64,000 nt of DNA from Macrostomum hystrix (GCA_950097015.1 CATNEN010000008.1:3286001-3350000); one strand, 5' to 3'. Counted from the first letter of the stretch, positions 32,503-52,483 are shown. Numbers and translations: made by a program. The notes: generated by a model not told the origin, from the sequence alone.

Positions 32503-35500
32503 GATCGGCCAGATGGACAGCCCTGCCAGTGGCTACCAGACGGTGGAGTTGTCGGTATCGTCAACGACAACATTTCAAATAACCCGGCTTCGAACCCGCT
32601 GCTGCCACCGCCGCCGGCTCCGGATGCCATCGAAATCCTGGACTCTCTGAATGAGCGCGGCCGGGTCCGGTTTACCGTGCGCTCATCGCTGCCCTCCTGC
32701 CCGGCTCCAACAGCTCTGCAGGCCCGAGTCTCCGTCACTCGCTGGCACGAGGAATTTGTTAGGCTGGCGCGTCGCCTCGCCGACACGGAGGCCTACGCGG
32801 GCTGTCTGGTGCCGCAGGCGCCGCAGACGCCGGACTTTGCCGGCACTCGGGCTAAGCTGACCCGATTGAAGTCCAGCAGCGCCTCCAGCCAGCTCACTAG
32901 CGAAGAGTACGGCCGACTCAAACTGGAGATCGAAGGGTGAGTTGGAGTTTTTGTGAAGCCTGGTTTCTACTGGTTCTCTACCATCAGAAAAAATTTGAAC
33001 GCCCGAAATCTCTAAACGAGCTTGAAGAATCAAACGTCTGTTTTTCTAAACTCCGAAGCAAATTTTCTTCAAATGCAATCTTTTTTTCGAGCAGTGAATA
33101 CCGGCACGTGTTCAAGAAGGCCATCTCTAGTCACGTGTCTTTTCTGCGAACCATCGCCGAGCATCCGAGATTGCGTCACGATCGCCACTTCCGAGACTTC
33201 CTGACGCCGAAGGAGGATATGGGACCTGCTGAAACTGTGAGAACCTCGAATATTTTTATGGATGCATTTAGGCTAGCCACTATTCCATCCAGGTGTGTCT
33301 GTAGACTACTAGTCCATCCAGGTGTGTCTGTAGACTACTAGTCCATCCAGGTGTGTCTGTAGACTACAAGTCCATCCAGGTGTGTCTGTAAAATACTAGT
33401 CCATCCAGGTGTGTCTATAAAATACTAGTCCATCCACGTGTGTCTGTAGACTACAAGTCCATCCAGGTGAGTTTGTAAAATACTAGTCCATCCACGTGTG
33501 CCCGTAGAATACAAGTCCATCCAGGTGTGTCTCTAGACTAATAGTCCATCCAGGTGTGCCCGTAGACTACTAGTCTATCCAGGTGTCTCTAGACTACTAG
33601 TCCATCCTGGTGTGTCTGTAAAATACTAGTCCATCCAGGTGTGTCTGGTGACTACTAGTCCATCCAGGTGTGTCTGTAAAATACTAGTCCATCCAGGTGT
33701 CTCTAGACTACTAGTCCATCCAGGTGTGTCTCTAGACTACTAGTCCGTCCACGTGTGTGTGTAGACTGCCACGTGATTTTGAACTACGGTGACATTTCCG
33801 GGTTGAACCCGCAGTCTCACAGCGCACAGTTGAGCACAGTGAGCTCAGGCGCCAAGCAGCGGATGCAGAGTCTGCTCCAGTCTGGCATCCTGACTGCCAT
33901 CGACAGTTCGATGGTGCCTAGAATCCTGGGTGGCAGCGACACGGCAAGTACAGATTCGGACGGTGACGAGTTCTTTGCAGCACAGCGACGCTTCGCTACC
34001 GGCTATTCTCGAGCGCTGCTGCCCACCTTGCGGTGCCTGGACCGGCTAACACTGCTCCAGAAGAGTGCGTGAGCAGTTTGCTTCGTTTGGCTTAGGTCTG
34101 CTTTTGTCCTAGTGGGTCAGGATGTGTTTCAGTGGGTCAGGATGTGTTTCAGTGGGTCAGGATGTGTTTCAGTGGGTCAGGATGTGTTTCAGTGGGTCAG
34201 GTTGTGTTTCAGTGGGTCAGGTTGTGTTTCAGTGGGTCAGGTTGTGTTTCAGTGGGTCAGGTTGTGTTTCAGTGGGTCAGGATGTGTTTCAGTGGGTCAG
34301 GTTGTGTTTCAGTGGGTCAGGTTGTGTTTCAGTGGGTCCAGTTGTGTTTCAGTGGGTCAGGTTGTGTTTCAGTGGGTCAGGATGTGTTTCAGTGGGTCAG
34401 GTTGTGTTTCAGTGGGTCAGGTTGTGTTTCAGTGGGTCCAGTTGTGTTTCAGTGGGTCAGGTTGTGTTTCAGTGGGTCAGGTTGTGTTTCAGTGGGTCAG
34501 GTTGTGTTTCAGTGGGTCAGGTTGTGTTTCAGTGGGTCAGGTTGTGTTTCAGTGGGTCAGGTTGTGTTTCAGTGGGTCAGGTTGTGTTTCAGTGGGTCAG
34601 GTTGTGTTTCAGTGGGCCCAGTTGTGTTTCAGGGGGGTCAGGATGTGTTTCAGTGGGTCAGTTTGTGTTTCAGTGGGTCAGGATGTGTTTCAGTGGGTCA
34701 GGATGTGTTTCAGTGGGCCAGGATGTGTTTGAGTGGGTCACTGGGTCGGGATATGTTTCCGTGGGTCAGGATGTGTTTCAGTGGGTCAGTATATTATTTT
34801 AAATATCCTTGCCTCTACAGACACCGCTGAGGGCTTAATTCGTTTGTCCATCGCGGCACAGGACTGCTCCAAGATTGAACAAGTCGACAGCCTCGCAGAG
34901 TAAGTTGCACCCCAATTTCTTGCAACTTTCACAACTGACTACTTACAGTGGTATAAGCGTGATGAAGCAAGCGAAAATAAGTTGTTTCACAAATTAAATT
35001 TACTAAATTAGTTGCTCACACAACCTCGTCTTCGCGTCGCGTCATCACGTCACTTTGATGCTTGACCCTAAGTGGCGTTTGTCATTTATTTTAGTTGTTT
35101 GTTGCATTTTTATTGTCCTTTTCTGTTACGCAGCGCCCTGCGCTTTTTCGGCGACCACTGCGAGTTCTATCGACGCGCCGAAGCCCAGCTAGCCAGCGAG
35201 TTGGACAGCGGACTCGGCTACAGTCTGCATCGTCTGGCAGCCGACTGCTCCGCTGTTCTCGCCCTGCTTGATCGTCGGCGGCGTCTGACGGCCAGTTTGG
35301 ACGCCGCCGCCTATCGGCTGCGTCGAGCGCGTCAGCCTTCCGAAGAGGCGGAAGCTGCGAAGGTGCGCCTGGCCGCCTTTCATCGGCTAAACGAAGTGAC
35401 GGATGATGCTCGGTTGGAGCTATTAAGATTTCGCAAGCACTGGCTGCTGGCCCTCTGTGCCAAGCTGGTCGACACCGGAGAGCTGCGGATTGGCCACGCC

Positions 35501-35625
35501 AGGGTGAGGAAGATGGGGTGGTGGGCACCAACGTACATTTGTGGTGGCAGAGAGCTAACCGTAGCGTACAGTGGATAGCCGTTCGATTTGATGCTATTTT
35601 TAGCACAAAAGGCAAGCTTAGATAG
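32503..35625 (+). CDS. Sorting nexin, SNX5/6/32 type (PX-BAR), 5' end incomplete
   Basis: PX-BAR protein of endosome-to-Golgi sorting; this subgroup pairs with SNX1/SNX2. Exons by phase are 32503-32936, 33095-33236, 33815-34064, 34821-34899, 35134-35503 and 35572-35625, giving about 442 residues. The PX domain shows LNERGRVRFTV, VSVTRWHEEFVRL and AYAGCLVPQAPQTPDF. The helical-hairpin insert typical of SNX5/6/32 follows (TSEEYGRLKLEIEGEYRHVF), then HDRHFRDFL. Exons 3-6 encode the helical BAR region, ending with LLRFRKHWLLALCAKL and GELRIGHAR. No in-frame ATG precedes the PX domain in the first exon, so an upstream exon is missing. The exon 3 acceptor (33815 or 33830) and the 17-residue last exon are less certain. 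Introns 2 and 3 are minisatellites. Confidence 0.87.
33285..33770. repeat. 29-bp minisatellite in SNX intron 2
   Basis: About 16 copies of a 29-bp unit (ctactagtccatccaggtgt, then gtctgtaga) fill this intron. Each unit contains a pyrimidine-bearing CATCCAG followed at once by GTGTGT. This has the form of a 3' splice site followed by a 5' splice site. Confidence 0.95.
34110..34795. repeat. 20-bp minisatellite in SNX intron 3
   Basis: About 34 copies of a 20-bp unit (cagtgggtcaggttgtgttt, with gatgtg, ccagtt and ggccca variants) fill the intron. The unit holds TGTTTCAG and TCAGGTTGTG, again acceptor-like and donor-like. Three overlapping open frames are artefacts of repetition. Confidence 0.97.
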
Positions 35626-36290
35626 CGGATTTCTAATAATGTAAGTTTTAGCGAAATGTGGATTAGAGAGAAGGAAGACAACATGCTGAGGGTTTAAAGG
35701 AAGGCATCGAGAGTCTTATCAGGTCCAAAATGGTGGAAACTTCAGTTAATTGCATTATTTGAAATGCGACTAAAATACGAACTCGAGAAATATATTTCAT
35801 TTCAGAGTCAAGTCGGTCTGCTGCAACAAACTATAACCAATCTTAGAAATGTCTAGAGTAAATGTGAACAAACTTCACGATTTTAAATCGTTTAATGCCT
35901 ATTCGTGCTGCAATAACCACGACGAAAAAGCTTTGTGTCAACTTTAGGTGTTTTAGCTGTTGTGTTAAAGCTTCCAGTAAGCATTAATTATCGTCATTTT
36001 TGTTGTGACGGCGTTTTTTAATTGTCTATTTTCCCATTGTCGTGCTTTTTGAATGCATGCGAGCTTTTGTTTGTCTTTTTTACTGATATTTTGTACTTTC
36101 GTTCTCGAAAGCAACAATTACTGAAGTATAAAGAAATGGCACGCTTGAAGAATTACTTCTTTGAAACTAAAACAAACTGAATGAGGACAATTAGGCTGGA
36201 GTAAAGGGAAAGTTATGAGGCTGGAATGGAAAAATGCACACTGAGAGTAGAGGGTTTGAGGGAAAGCAAGTACATTGAGGGATTTACACT
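35626..36290. other. Downstream of SNX, no gene seen
   Basis: Mixed AT-rich sequence that should hold the SNX 3' untranslated region. No canonical AATAAA close to the stop was found. Confidence 0.5.
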
Positions 36291-36299
36291 AGGGGGTGT

Positions 36300-37258
36300 A
36301 GTTCATTGAATGAGGGCTGAAGAACGTAGGCTGAAGGAATGTACAATGGAGGGTAGACGGTTGAAGGAGGGAAAGAACGTAGGCTGAAGGAATGTACAAT
36401 GGAGGGTAGACCGTTGAAGGAGGGAACGAACGTAGGCTGAAGGAATGTACAATGGAGGGTAGACGGTTGAAGGAGGGAAAGAACGTAGGCTGAAGGAATG
36501 TACAATGGAGGGTAGACCGTTGAAGGAGGGAAAGAACGTAGGCTGAAGGAATGTACAATGGAGGGTAGACGGTTGAAGGAGGGAAAGAACGTTGGCTGAA
36601 TGAATGTACAATGGAGGGTAGACGGTTGAAGGAGGGAAAGAACGTAGGCTGAAGGAATGTACAATGGAGGGTAGACCGTTGAAGGAGGGAAAGAACGTAG
36701 GCTGAAGGAATGTACAATGGAGGGTAGACCGTTGAAGGAGGGAACGAACGTAGGCTGAAGGAATGTACAATGGAGGGTAGACGGTTGAAGGAGGGAAAGA
36801 ACGTAGGCTGAAGGAATGTACAATGGAGGGTAGACCGTTGAAGGAGGGAAAGAACGTAGGCTGAAGGAATGTACAATGGAGGGTAGACGGTTGAAGGAGG
36901 GAAAGAACGTTGGCTGAAGGAATGTACAATGGAGGGTAGACCGTTGAAGGAGGGAAAGAACGTAGGCTGAAGGAATGTACAATGGAGGGTAGACGGTTGA
37001 AGGAGGGAAAGAACGTAGGCTGAAGGAATGTACAATGGAGGGTAGACGGTTGAAGGAGGGAAAGAACGTTGGCTGAAGGAATGTACAATGGAGGGTAGAC
37101 CGTTGAAGGAGGGAAAGAACGTAGGCTGAAGGAATGTACAATGGAGGGTAGACGGTTGAAGGAGGGAAAGAGCGTTGGCTGAATGAATGTACAATACAGG
37201 GTAGACGGTTGAATGAGGGAACGAACATAGGCTGAAGGAATATACAATGGAGGGCATC
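36300..37258. repeat. 53-bp minisatellite
   Basis: About 18 copies of a 53-bp unit (gaaggaatgtacaatggagg, then gtagacggttgaaggaggga and aagaacgtaggct). Sites gacgg/gaccg, cgtagg/cgttgg and gaaaga/gaacga vary between copies. Period 53 is not a multiple of three, so three minus-strand frames stay open by chance. No gene surrounds it. Confidence 0.97.
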
Positions 37259-37260
37259 CT

Positions 37261-38540
37261 TAAGTGATAAATTCATTTTTAACTGCTCCTAAGAGGAACT
37301 GTTTTTAATTCTATAGTTGAAGAAAACACAGATGTTGAGATTCTTAGTGATAGTTTGTCGAACTATATTCACAATATCATTTTTGAGAGTGCATTGTTGT
37401 AAACACTATATATCTACAAGCATAGTTTTACTACTATCGGCAGCTTTATAATACGATCTTGAGTTCGCAGGGTTTCTGATGGCATATTTTCAAATATGCA
37501 TTCTTTTTACATAAATTTAATTCCCAGATTTTATAATTGTGTAGTCGTTTTTTAGCGGAAATTAAGCACCTTTCTTTAACCATCATTCAATGAGATCAAA
37601 CCAACAACGATTTTTTAAGTACAATTAAAACTTCCGTCTTCACTGTGTTTTAATTGCAAAGAATATTAATTTACTCGTTAATCTATTTTATACTACGCTC
37701 GTATTTACGTGTTTTGTCTGTCTCGTCCATGGTTATACATCCGATTTTTTTGTTTAAAGTGTTTGTTTTTCGCTTTTGGTCTTAAGTGTAAAATATTTCA
37801 AGACAAAAAATGACCTTGAGAAATTTCCATCGCACTATTTATGAAACTATGATTTTTATAAACTTGAGATTATAAACTATAAAGAAAAGGTTTTGGAACC
37901 AGATTTTTGTTTTTAGCTAGATTTAAGAATTATTAAATATATTGATTTCTATGCAGGTCTAAGCTTAGTCTTCCTCTCTGAATTATTCAAGCGTTCTAAC
38001 CTTTACTACAATTCTGTTCTGTCTATGTGTTGTACTTTTCTGAGCTTTGCCGGCTTTGAAAACATGCTTAAAGCTTTTGAAATGATAATGACGATGATAA
38101 TACGAATACTGACTAATATACTGACTAATATACTGACTAATATACTGACTATATTAATGCGTGGCTAGTCCTTGCGGTCATTTCTTGGATTCATTTTTCA
38201 TGTTGTTGTTGCAATAGATTCTTTTTCCACACAATCTTTGTTTTCGAAAGTAATTCACCGATTTTTTTATGTCAAGAAGTACTTTACTTGCATTCATCCA
38301 CTGATTTTTTCCATTCATGTTAAAATTGATTCTTAAAATTGAAACAGCTGTTTGTGATAGAACTTTTTAAATGTTTATAAAAAATATACTTTTTTGTGGA
38401 CGTCTACTATACTTTTTTTTATATTGCTGAAATTTAAGCACCCTGTTGTGTGGTTACCATGGTAATTAAAAATGCTCTCGTTTTTACTCATAATTTATTT
38501 TTTGTACTTGTTGTCAGTGGGATATGGATTGGATTTGCAA
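37261..38540. other. AT-rich intergenic stretch, no gene seen
   Basis: Non-coding by eye. A small cluster of ctgactaatata repeats lies at about 38108-38153. No other feature recognised. Confidence 0.6.
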
Positions 38541-38550
38541 TCGTGGGAAA

Positions 38551-40277
38551 TCAGGTCAGTGGGCAACTGGGTCAGTGGCAACTGGGTCAGTGGGTAACTG
38601 GGTCAGTGGCAACTGGGTCAGTGGGAACTGGGTCACTGGGGAACTGGGTCAGTGGCAACTGGGTCAGTGGGTAACTGGGTCAGTGGCAACTGGGTCAGTG
38701 GGGAACTGGGTCACTGGGGAACTGGGTCAGTGGGGAACTGGGTCAGTGGCAACTGGGTCAGTGGGCAACTGGGTCAGTGGGCAACTGGGTCAGTGGGGAA
38801 GTGGGTCACTGGGGAACTGGGTCACTGGGGAACTGGGGAACTGCGTCAGTGGCAACTGGGTCAGTGGGGAACTGGATCACTGGGGAACTGGGTCACTGGC
38901 AACTGGGTCAGTGGGTAACTAGGTCAGTGGCAACTGGGTCAGTGGGCAACTGAGTCAGTGGGGAACTGGGTCAGTGGGCAACTGGGTCAGTGGGGAACTG
39001 GTTCACTGGGGAACTGGGTCACTGGGCAACTGGGTCAGTGGGGAACTGGGTCACTGGGGAACTGGGTCACTGGGGAACTGGGTCAGTGGCAACTGGGTCA
39101 GTGGGGAACTGGGTCTGTGGCAACTGGGTCAGTGGGCAACTGGGTCAGTGGCAATTGGGTCAGTGGGCAACTGAGTCAGTGGGGAACTGGGTCAGTGGGG
39201 AACTGGGTCACTGGGGAACTGGGTCAGTGGGGAACTGGGTCAGTGGGCAACTGGGTCAGTGGGCAACTGGGTCAGTGGGGAACTGGGTCAGTGCGGAACC
39301 GGGTCAGGGGGAACTGGGTCAGTGGCAACTGGGTCAGTGGGGAACTGGGTCAGTGGGCAACTGGGTCAGTGGGCAACTGAGTCAGTGGGGAACTGGGTCA
39401 GTGGGCAACTGGGTCAGTGGGGAACTGGTTCACTGGGGAACTGGGTCACTGGGCAACTGGGTCAGTGGGGAACTGGGTCACTGGGGAACTGGGTCACTGG
39501 GGAACTGGGTCAGTGGCAACTGGGTCAGTGGGGAACTGGGTCTGTGGCAACTGGGTCAGTGGGCAACTGGGTCAGTGGCAATTGGGTCAGTGGGGAACTG
39601 GGTCAGTGGGGAACTGGGTCACTGGGGAACTGGGTCAGTGGGGAACTGGGTCAGTGGGCAACTGGGTCAGTGGGCAACTGGGTCAGTGGGGAACTGGGTC
39701 ACTGGGGAACTGGGTCAGTGGGGAACTGGGTCAGTGGGCAACTGGGTCAGTGGGCAACAGGGTCACTGGGGAACTGGGTCACTGGGGAACTGGGTCACTG
39801 GGGAACTGGGTCACTGGCAACTGGGTCAGTGGGTAACTAGGTCAGTGGCAACTGGGTCAGTGGGCAACTGAGTCAGTGGGGAACTGGGTCAGTGGGCAAC
39901 TGGGTCAGTGGGGAACTGGTTCACTGGGGAACTGGGTCACTGGGGAACTGCGTCAGTGGCAACTGGGTCAGTGGGGAACTGGATCACTGGGGAACTGGGT
40001 CACTGGGGAACTGGGTCACTGGCAACTGGGTCAGTGGGTAACTAGGTCAGTGGCAACTGGGTCAGTGGGCAACTGGGTCAGTGGGCAACTGGGTCAGTGG
40101 GCAACTGGGTCAGTGGGCAACTGGGTCAGTGGGCAACTGGGTCAGTGGGCAACTGGGTCAGTGGCAACTGAGTCAGTGGGGAACTGGGTCAGTGCGGAAC
40201 CGGGTCAGGGGGAACTGGGTCAGTGGGCAACTGGGTCAGTGGGCAACTGGGTCAGTGGCAACTGGGTCAGTGGTGAG
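38551..40277. repeat. 1.7-kb minisatellite of 15/16-bp units with long duplications
   Basis: Units cagtggcaactgggt (15 bp), cagtgggcaactgggt and cagtggggaactgggt (16 bp), plus cactgggg variants, are tandemly arranged. A block of roughly 440 bp (about 38960-39390) is repeated almost exactly at about 39390-39830, and parts recur near 39860-40260, showing segmental duplication within the array. The open frames rich in Gly, Trp and Asn are artefacts. Confidence 0.97.
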
Positions 40278-40304
40278 ATTGCTCAACAGGTGCAAGCCTT
40301 CTGA

Positions 40305-41168
40305 GCTTAGCTCATCTTTCAGAACGAGAGCTAATAAGTCTGACTACAGATAAAATTGCAGATGCAGTTATTTAAAATTAAATATGGCTGATAGCCATAT
40401 TAAATATAGTCGAAATTTGTAGCGGTGAAACGAGGCGCAAATTGCTTGCAATTATGATCTATTTGAACAGACAGTGGCTTGTCAAGAGCGTTAAATTCAA
40501 TAAGCGCATTATAGAATTGTTTGAGCTTTTAATACGCCTGGCAGCCTGGTGTGGGCTTTCACCTGAGCAGGTGAGACAACAAGCTGTCATTGGTCCCGTG
40601 GCTCTGTCGCATCCTTATTGACAGGTGCTCAGGTGTATTTAGTGACAGACGGTCACTAAATTTCTGAGAAATACAATGCCAGCCCGACAGCTCTTATTGC
40701 ATTGCAGTCTGTGAGACACATTGTTCTGCAACTGCGGTGAGAACAGTACCATCGACTTGTAAGCCGTAGATTAAATCGTTAAAACAGACTTTAGCTTAGT
40801 TAATTAACTGTTATTTTTTTGTTATCGTTACTTTTTAAACTTAATATATTAAATTTCTCTCAAGATAATCCTTAATTTTAAACTTTGGTTGTCTTTTTGT
40901 TTTAATCGTTGTGTTTTTATCTTCGTAAGTTTAAAGTCCTTTCGAGGTAATAGTACTTTGGCGATTTTAGCTATTCCAAAGATGATTAACGGATCTTTTT
41001 AAGTCGGTTTATATACCATTATTGTTTTAATTGAAGTAATTAAAACTGTAAAGTGAAGTTAAATAGCTCGTATAGTTGACTAAAGAGTAAAAAGCCAAAC
41101 AGCATAGTTTTTTCTTGTTGGCGGTAACTTTTCAGGTGAATAGCGTGGTAGCAGAGACGGCAAACACA
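40305..41168. other. Upstream region of the secreted-protein gene
   Basis: No gene seen. Just before the start codon, taacttttcag at about 41125-41136 looks like a splice acceptor. The 5' untranslated leader may therefore come from an upstream exon or be trans-spliced. Confidence 0.4.
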
Positions 41169-43753
41169 ATGCGACTCAAACTAGTGCTCATCACGCTCTG
41201 CGGCCTGTCAATCAGCGTTGCTGGTGAGGGGGCGTTGGGCACAAAAAAGTCACAAATTCACAATTGTTTCATCGGTTTGAGCACTCAGACCATTGTTTAC
41301 AGTTGTTAACTGTATACTATGCTCACTGTTAAACTTAAATTTATCTAAATCGCATTGGATTCCAGAATCGGTGAATACATTCCCAGTGTAGGTGAATACA
41401 TTCCTTGTGTCGGTGAAGCATTCCTAGAATGGGTGAATACATTCCTTGTGTGGGTGAATACATTCCTTGTGTCGGTGAAGCATTCCTAGAATGGGTGAAT
41501 TCATTCCCAGTGTGGGTGAATACATTCCCAGTGTGGGTGAATACATTCCTTGTGTCCGTGAAGCATTCCTAGAATGGGTGAATACATTCCCAGTGTGGGT
41601 GAATACATTCCTAGAATGAGTGAATACATTCCTTGTGTCGGTGAAGCATTCCTAGAATGGGTGAATACATTCCCAGTGTGGGTGAATACATTCCTAGAAT
41701 GAGTGAATACATTCCTTGTGTCGGTGAAGCATTCCTAGAATGGGTGAATACATTCCCAGTGTGGGTGAATACAAGCTACATTCCCAGAATGGGTGAATAC
41801 ATTCCTAGAGTGGGTGAATACATTCACTGTGTGTTTGAATGCATTCCCTGTATGGGTGAATACATTCCCAGAATGGGTGAATAAATTCCTAGTGTGTGTG
41901 AATACATTCCCGGAATGGGTGAAGGCATCTCAAGAGAGAGCAAATAATTTTCTCAGAGCGTGATTCTCTCGAACGGTGAACCACCGATTCTCCTTTTTTG
42001 CCGCTCTTGAGTGCTCAACCGTGAGTTATAGCAGTCACTGATCCCATAGTTACAGCAGTCACTGATCCCATAGTTACAGCAGCCACTGATCCCATAGTTA
42101 TAGCAGTCACTGATCCCATAGTTACAGCAGTCACTGATCCCATAGTTATAGCAGTCACTGATCCCATAGTTACAACAGTCACTGATCCCATAGTTACAGC
42201 AGTCACTGATCCCATAGTTATAGCAGTCACTGATCCCATAGTTATAGCAGTCACTGATCCCATAGTTATAGCAGTCACTGATCCCATAGTTACAACAGTC
42301 ACTGATCCCATAGTTACAGCAGTCACTTATCCCATAGTTACAGCAGTCACTTATCCCATAGTTACAGCAGTCACTTATCCCATAGTTACAGCAGTCACTG
42401 ATCCCATAGTTACAGCAGTCACTGATCCCATAGTTATAGCAGTCACTGATCCCATAGTTATAGCAGTCACTGATCCCATAGTTATAGCAGTCACTGATCC
42501 CATAGTTACAACAGTCACTTATCCCATAGTTACAGCAGTCACTTATCCCATAGTTACAGCAGTCACTTATCCCATAGTTACAGCAGTCACTTATCCCATA
42601 GTTACAGCAGTCACTGATCCCATAGTTACAGCAGTCACTGATCCCATAGTTACAGCAGTCACTTAACACTGATCACAATTGCCTCAGGCCAGTCTGAGGA
42701 AGCATTGTGCAGCGAGGTGATGGCCTTTCCCTACGGACCATTCTCTGCATTTTTCTGGGCTCTGACCAGTGACGGCACGAACCGAGTCGCCATCTCGACC
42801 ACGCTGCCGTACCTACGGCTGAAGATTGTCCCGCCGCTCGATGGCACAGCCGACGCCGTCTCGCTAGTGACAGTCGGTCCAGATCCGGGTCGCTACATTC
42901 AACTCAACGACGTTAACGAAGTGAACTTGGCTGCGCCTCCTGCAGCTGGCAGCACGAGCAACGTCAGTAGTCAGTTCAACCGCAGCTCGAGCTACCTGAT
43001 GTTGATCGCCAACGAATTCTGTCGCCATCTTCGGCTCGGAATCGCCCAGATGCCACTGCAGCTGGTGCTGCGGCATCAGTACTACATCCTGAAGGCCTCG
43101 CCGTTCGACAGTGCGGACGGGTTGTTTCTCGCCGATTCTGCTTTGACATTTCACTGCATCAACTGTAAGTCACACAATTCAGATGATTGGCTACCTGAGG
43201 CTAACTTCAAGTCAGTTTAAATTTCGCACGTCATCAACTGTCTGCAGACACTCGGCGCTGTCCTAATCAGCACAGACTCCAGGTGTCCGGAGACAGCTAT
43301 CTATATTGTGCCATAAACGGCTCGAGTTGTCAGCTGGTGACATCCTCTTTAAGTGCAACTGTGTTCAAAGAGCTGCCTGGCCTAAGCGGAGCTCCGGCCG
43401 CGGTGTCCTTTCAATCGGCCACCAACTCGAGCTACTATCTGTACGCAGTGCTGGGCGACAACCTTCGTCTTGTTCAAAGTGACGCCACCTCCAGCTTTTT
43501 CATTGCGGCCACATTTCGATTGGGTTACGTGACAGACTCCGGTCCGGCTGACTGTGGGAACTATCGTCTACTACTTACTGGCGCGGACGCCAGCGTTCTG
43601 AAGCCTGACGGCAGCGGCAATCTCGTAGCTGTGGCATGGAACTCTGGCGATTATGTAGGCAGCGCAAATCTGTCCCTCAAATGCGAGCTTGGTGAGAATA
43701 TACTGCCTACATTTCTTGTTATCTGCTAAATTCGTACAGATTCACTCGAATGA
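41169..43753 (+). CDS. Secreted cysteine-containing protein, unknown family
   Basis: Four exons by splice phase (41169-41223, 42688-43164, 43248-43691, 43740-43753) give about 329 residues. Exon 1 is almost exactly a signal peptide: MRLKLVLITLCGLSISVAG. The mature part has seven Cys (in ALCSEV, EFCRHL, FHCIN, RRCPN, YLYCAINGSSC and later ADCGN, LKCEL, so more if each is counted) and several N-glycosylation sequons. It is rich in short beta-like segments such as SYYLYAVLGDNLRLV and YIQLNDVNEVNL. The two large exons each encode about 150 residues, suggesting two domains, possibly beta-trefoil-like, but I recognise no family. The last exon is tiny (DSLE-stop); reading through its intron would also end within 13 codons. 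A poly(A) signal lies 70 bases past the stop. Intron 1 is almost wholly minisatellite. Confidence 0.75.
41365..41935. repeat. 21-bp minisatellite in intron 1 of the secreted-protein gene
   Basis: Units of about 21 bp (gtgaatacattcccagtgtg and the cctagaatgg, ccttgtgtcg variants) form the first of two unrelated arrays in this intron. Shorter units with gtgaagcattc are interspersed. Confidence 0.95.
42018..42668. repeat. 24-bp minisatellite in the same intron
   Basis: About 27 copies of a 24-bp unit (catagttacagcagtcactg, then atcc), with ttatag, ttacaac and cttatc variants. It stops about 20 bp before the acceptor of exon 2. Minus-strand frames through it are artefacts of a unit length divisible by three. 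Confidence 0.97.
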
Positions 43754-43823
43754 AAAGGAAGCTGTAAGTATATGGGTAAGTAATTTTGCCTTAACTATGC
43801 TTTTTGCACTATGATATAGCATA

Positions 43824-43829
43824 AATAAA
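43824..43829 (+). other. Candidate polyadenylation signal AATAAA
   Basis: Canonical hexamer about 70 bases downstream of the proposed stop codon of the secreted-protein gene and well before the MCM3 start. It supports the gene ending here. Confidence 0.5.
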
Positions 43830-44657
43830 AGGTATTTTAAGAGCAGCAGTGCATTATGCGCATTCATTTTCGAGCACGACAACGTAAATAATTTACAAGT
43901 CGCATATCAACACTAAAGTACAGTTTGCCTTCGCAGAAGGCGTATTTATACAGTTTTTTTCAATATGTGTAATAACATTTCGACTTTACGACTATAATAA
44001 TCATGTTTTCGGTAAGCCAGTCTGACTGCATAATATAGGATTAGATTTTAAAGCTGATATTGTATTGTACTAGTTAAATAGCTTGAATTTTGCAGTGAAA
44101 GAAGCAATTAGGTGTCTGCATCTCATAGCTTTCAGCGTTTAAAGGCATTGCTTGTCAGATATATATATATATATATTTGTTGTTCTATTCGAGAATGGTA
44201 TTGTAGTGTTCTCGGCCGATAATAATCATTCCACAACAAATGTCGGCACATTTCTCTGCTCGGATTTTTCCGGAATCGTTAAAAGATAACAAACTATTAT
44301 CCTAAGCACATATCAAAATACTTTTACGCCAATAAATTAAGATCAAATCCTCAAATCAAACACAAGATCTTAAAGTCAGATAACTTTTTTTCTAATATAC
44401 ACTAGAATTCATAAGATTCAAATTTCTCGCCATTTTCTTCTTAAAAAATTATTGTTCACAGTCACGTGCAAATAACATTGCTTAGATTCCGCTTCTATTT
44501 TTACCAACAAAAACTTTTTGTGGTTTTTGCCGTGGCCTTTGCCTTCATATTTTCATAGCTGTCTTTGCTATAACATTTAGAGGTAGCAAAAAAAGACAGT
44601 AAAAGTAAACAGTTATTAAGTTTCTCTAAAGACCAAAATATTACAAGTCAGAAAAGG
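43830..44657. other. Intergenic region before MCM3
   Basis: AT-rich, with an (AT)n run at about 44158-44178. The MCM3 promoter and 5' untranslated leader should lie here, but no specific element can be assigned. Confidence 0.5.

Positions 44658-52483
<7,826 letters not shown>

Noticed and set aside
36284-37276. Three overlapping ~320-residue minus-strand frames
   Set aside because: A 53-bp unit cycles through all frames and stays open in each; no start context, domain or splice structure.
40278-40304. Possible SNX last exon (IAQQVQAF-stop)
   Set aside because: It would need a ~4.8-kb intron across two arrays; the exon at 35572-35625 fits better in position, phase and hydrophobic pattern.
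38450-40353. Many Gly-Trp-Asn-rich plus-strand frames
   Set aside because: Artefacts of the 15/16-bp array.
40645-40667. Short hairpin with 9-bp arms (TTTAGTGAC and inverse)
   Set aside because: Too short, and with no context to separate it from chance.
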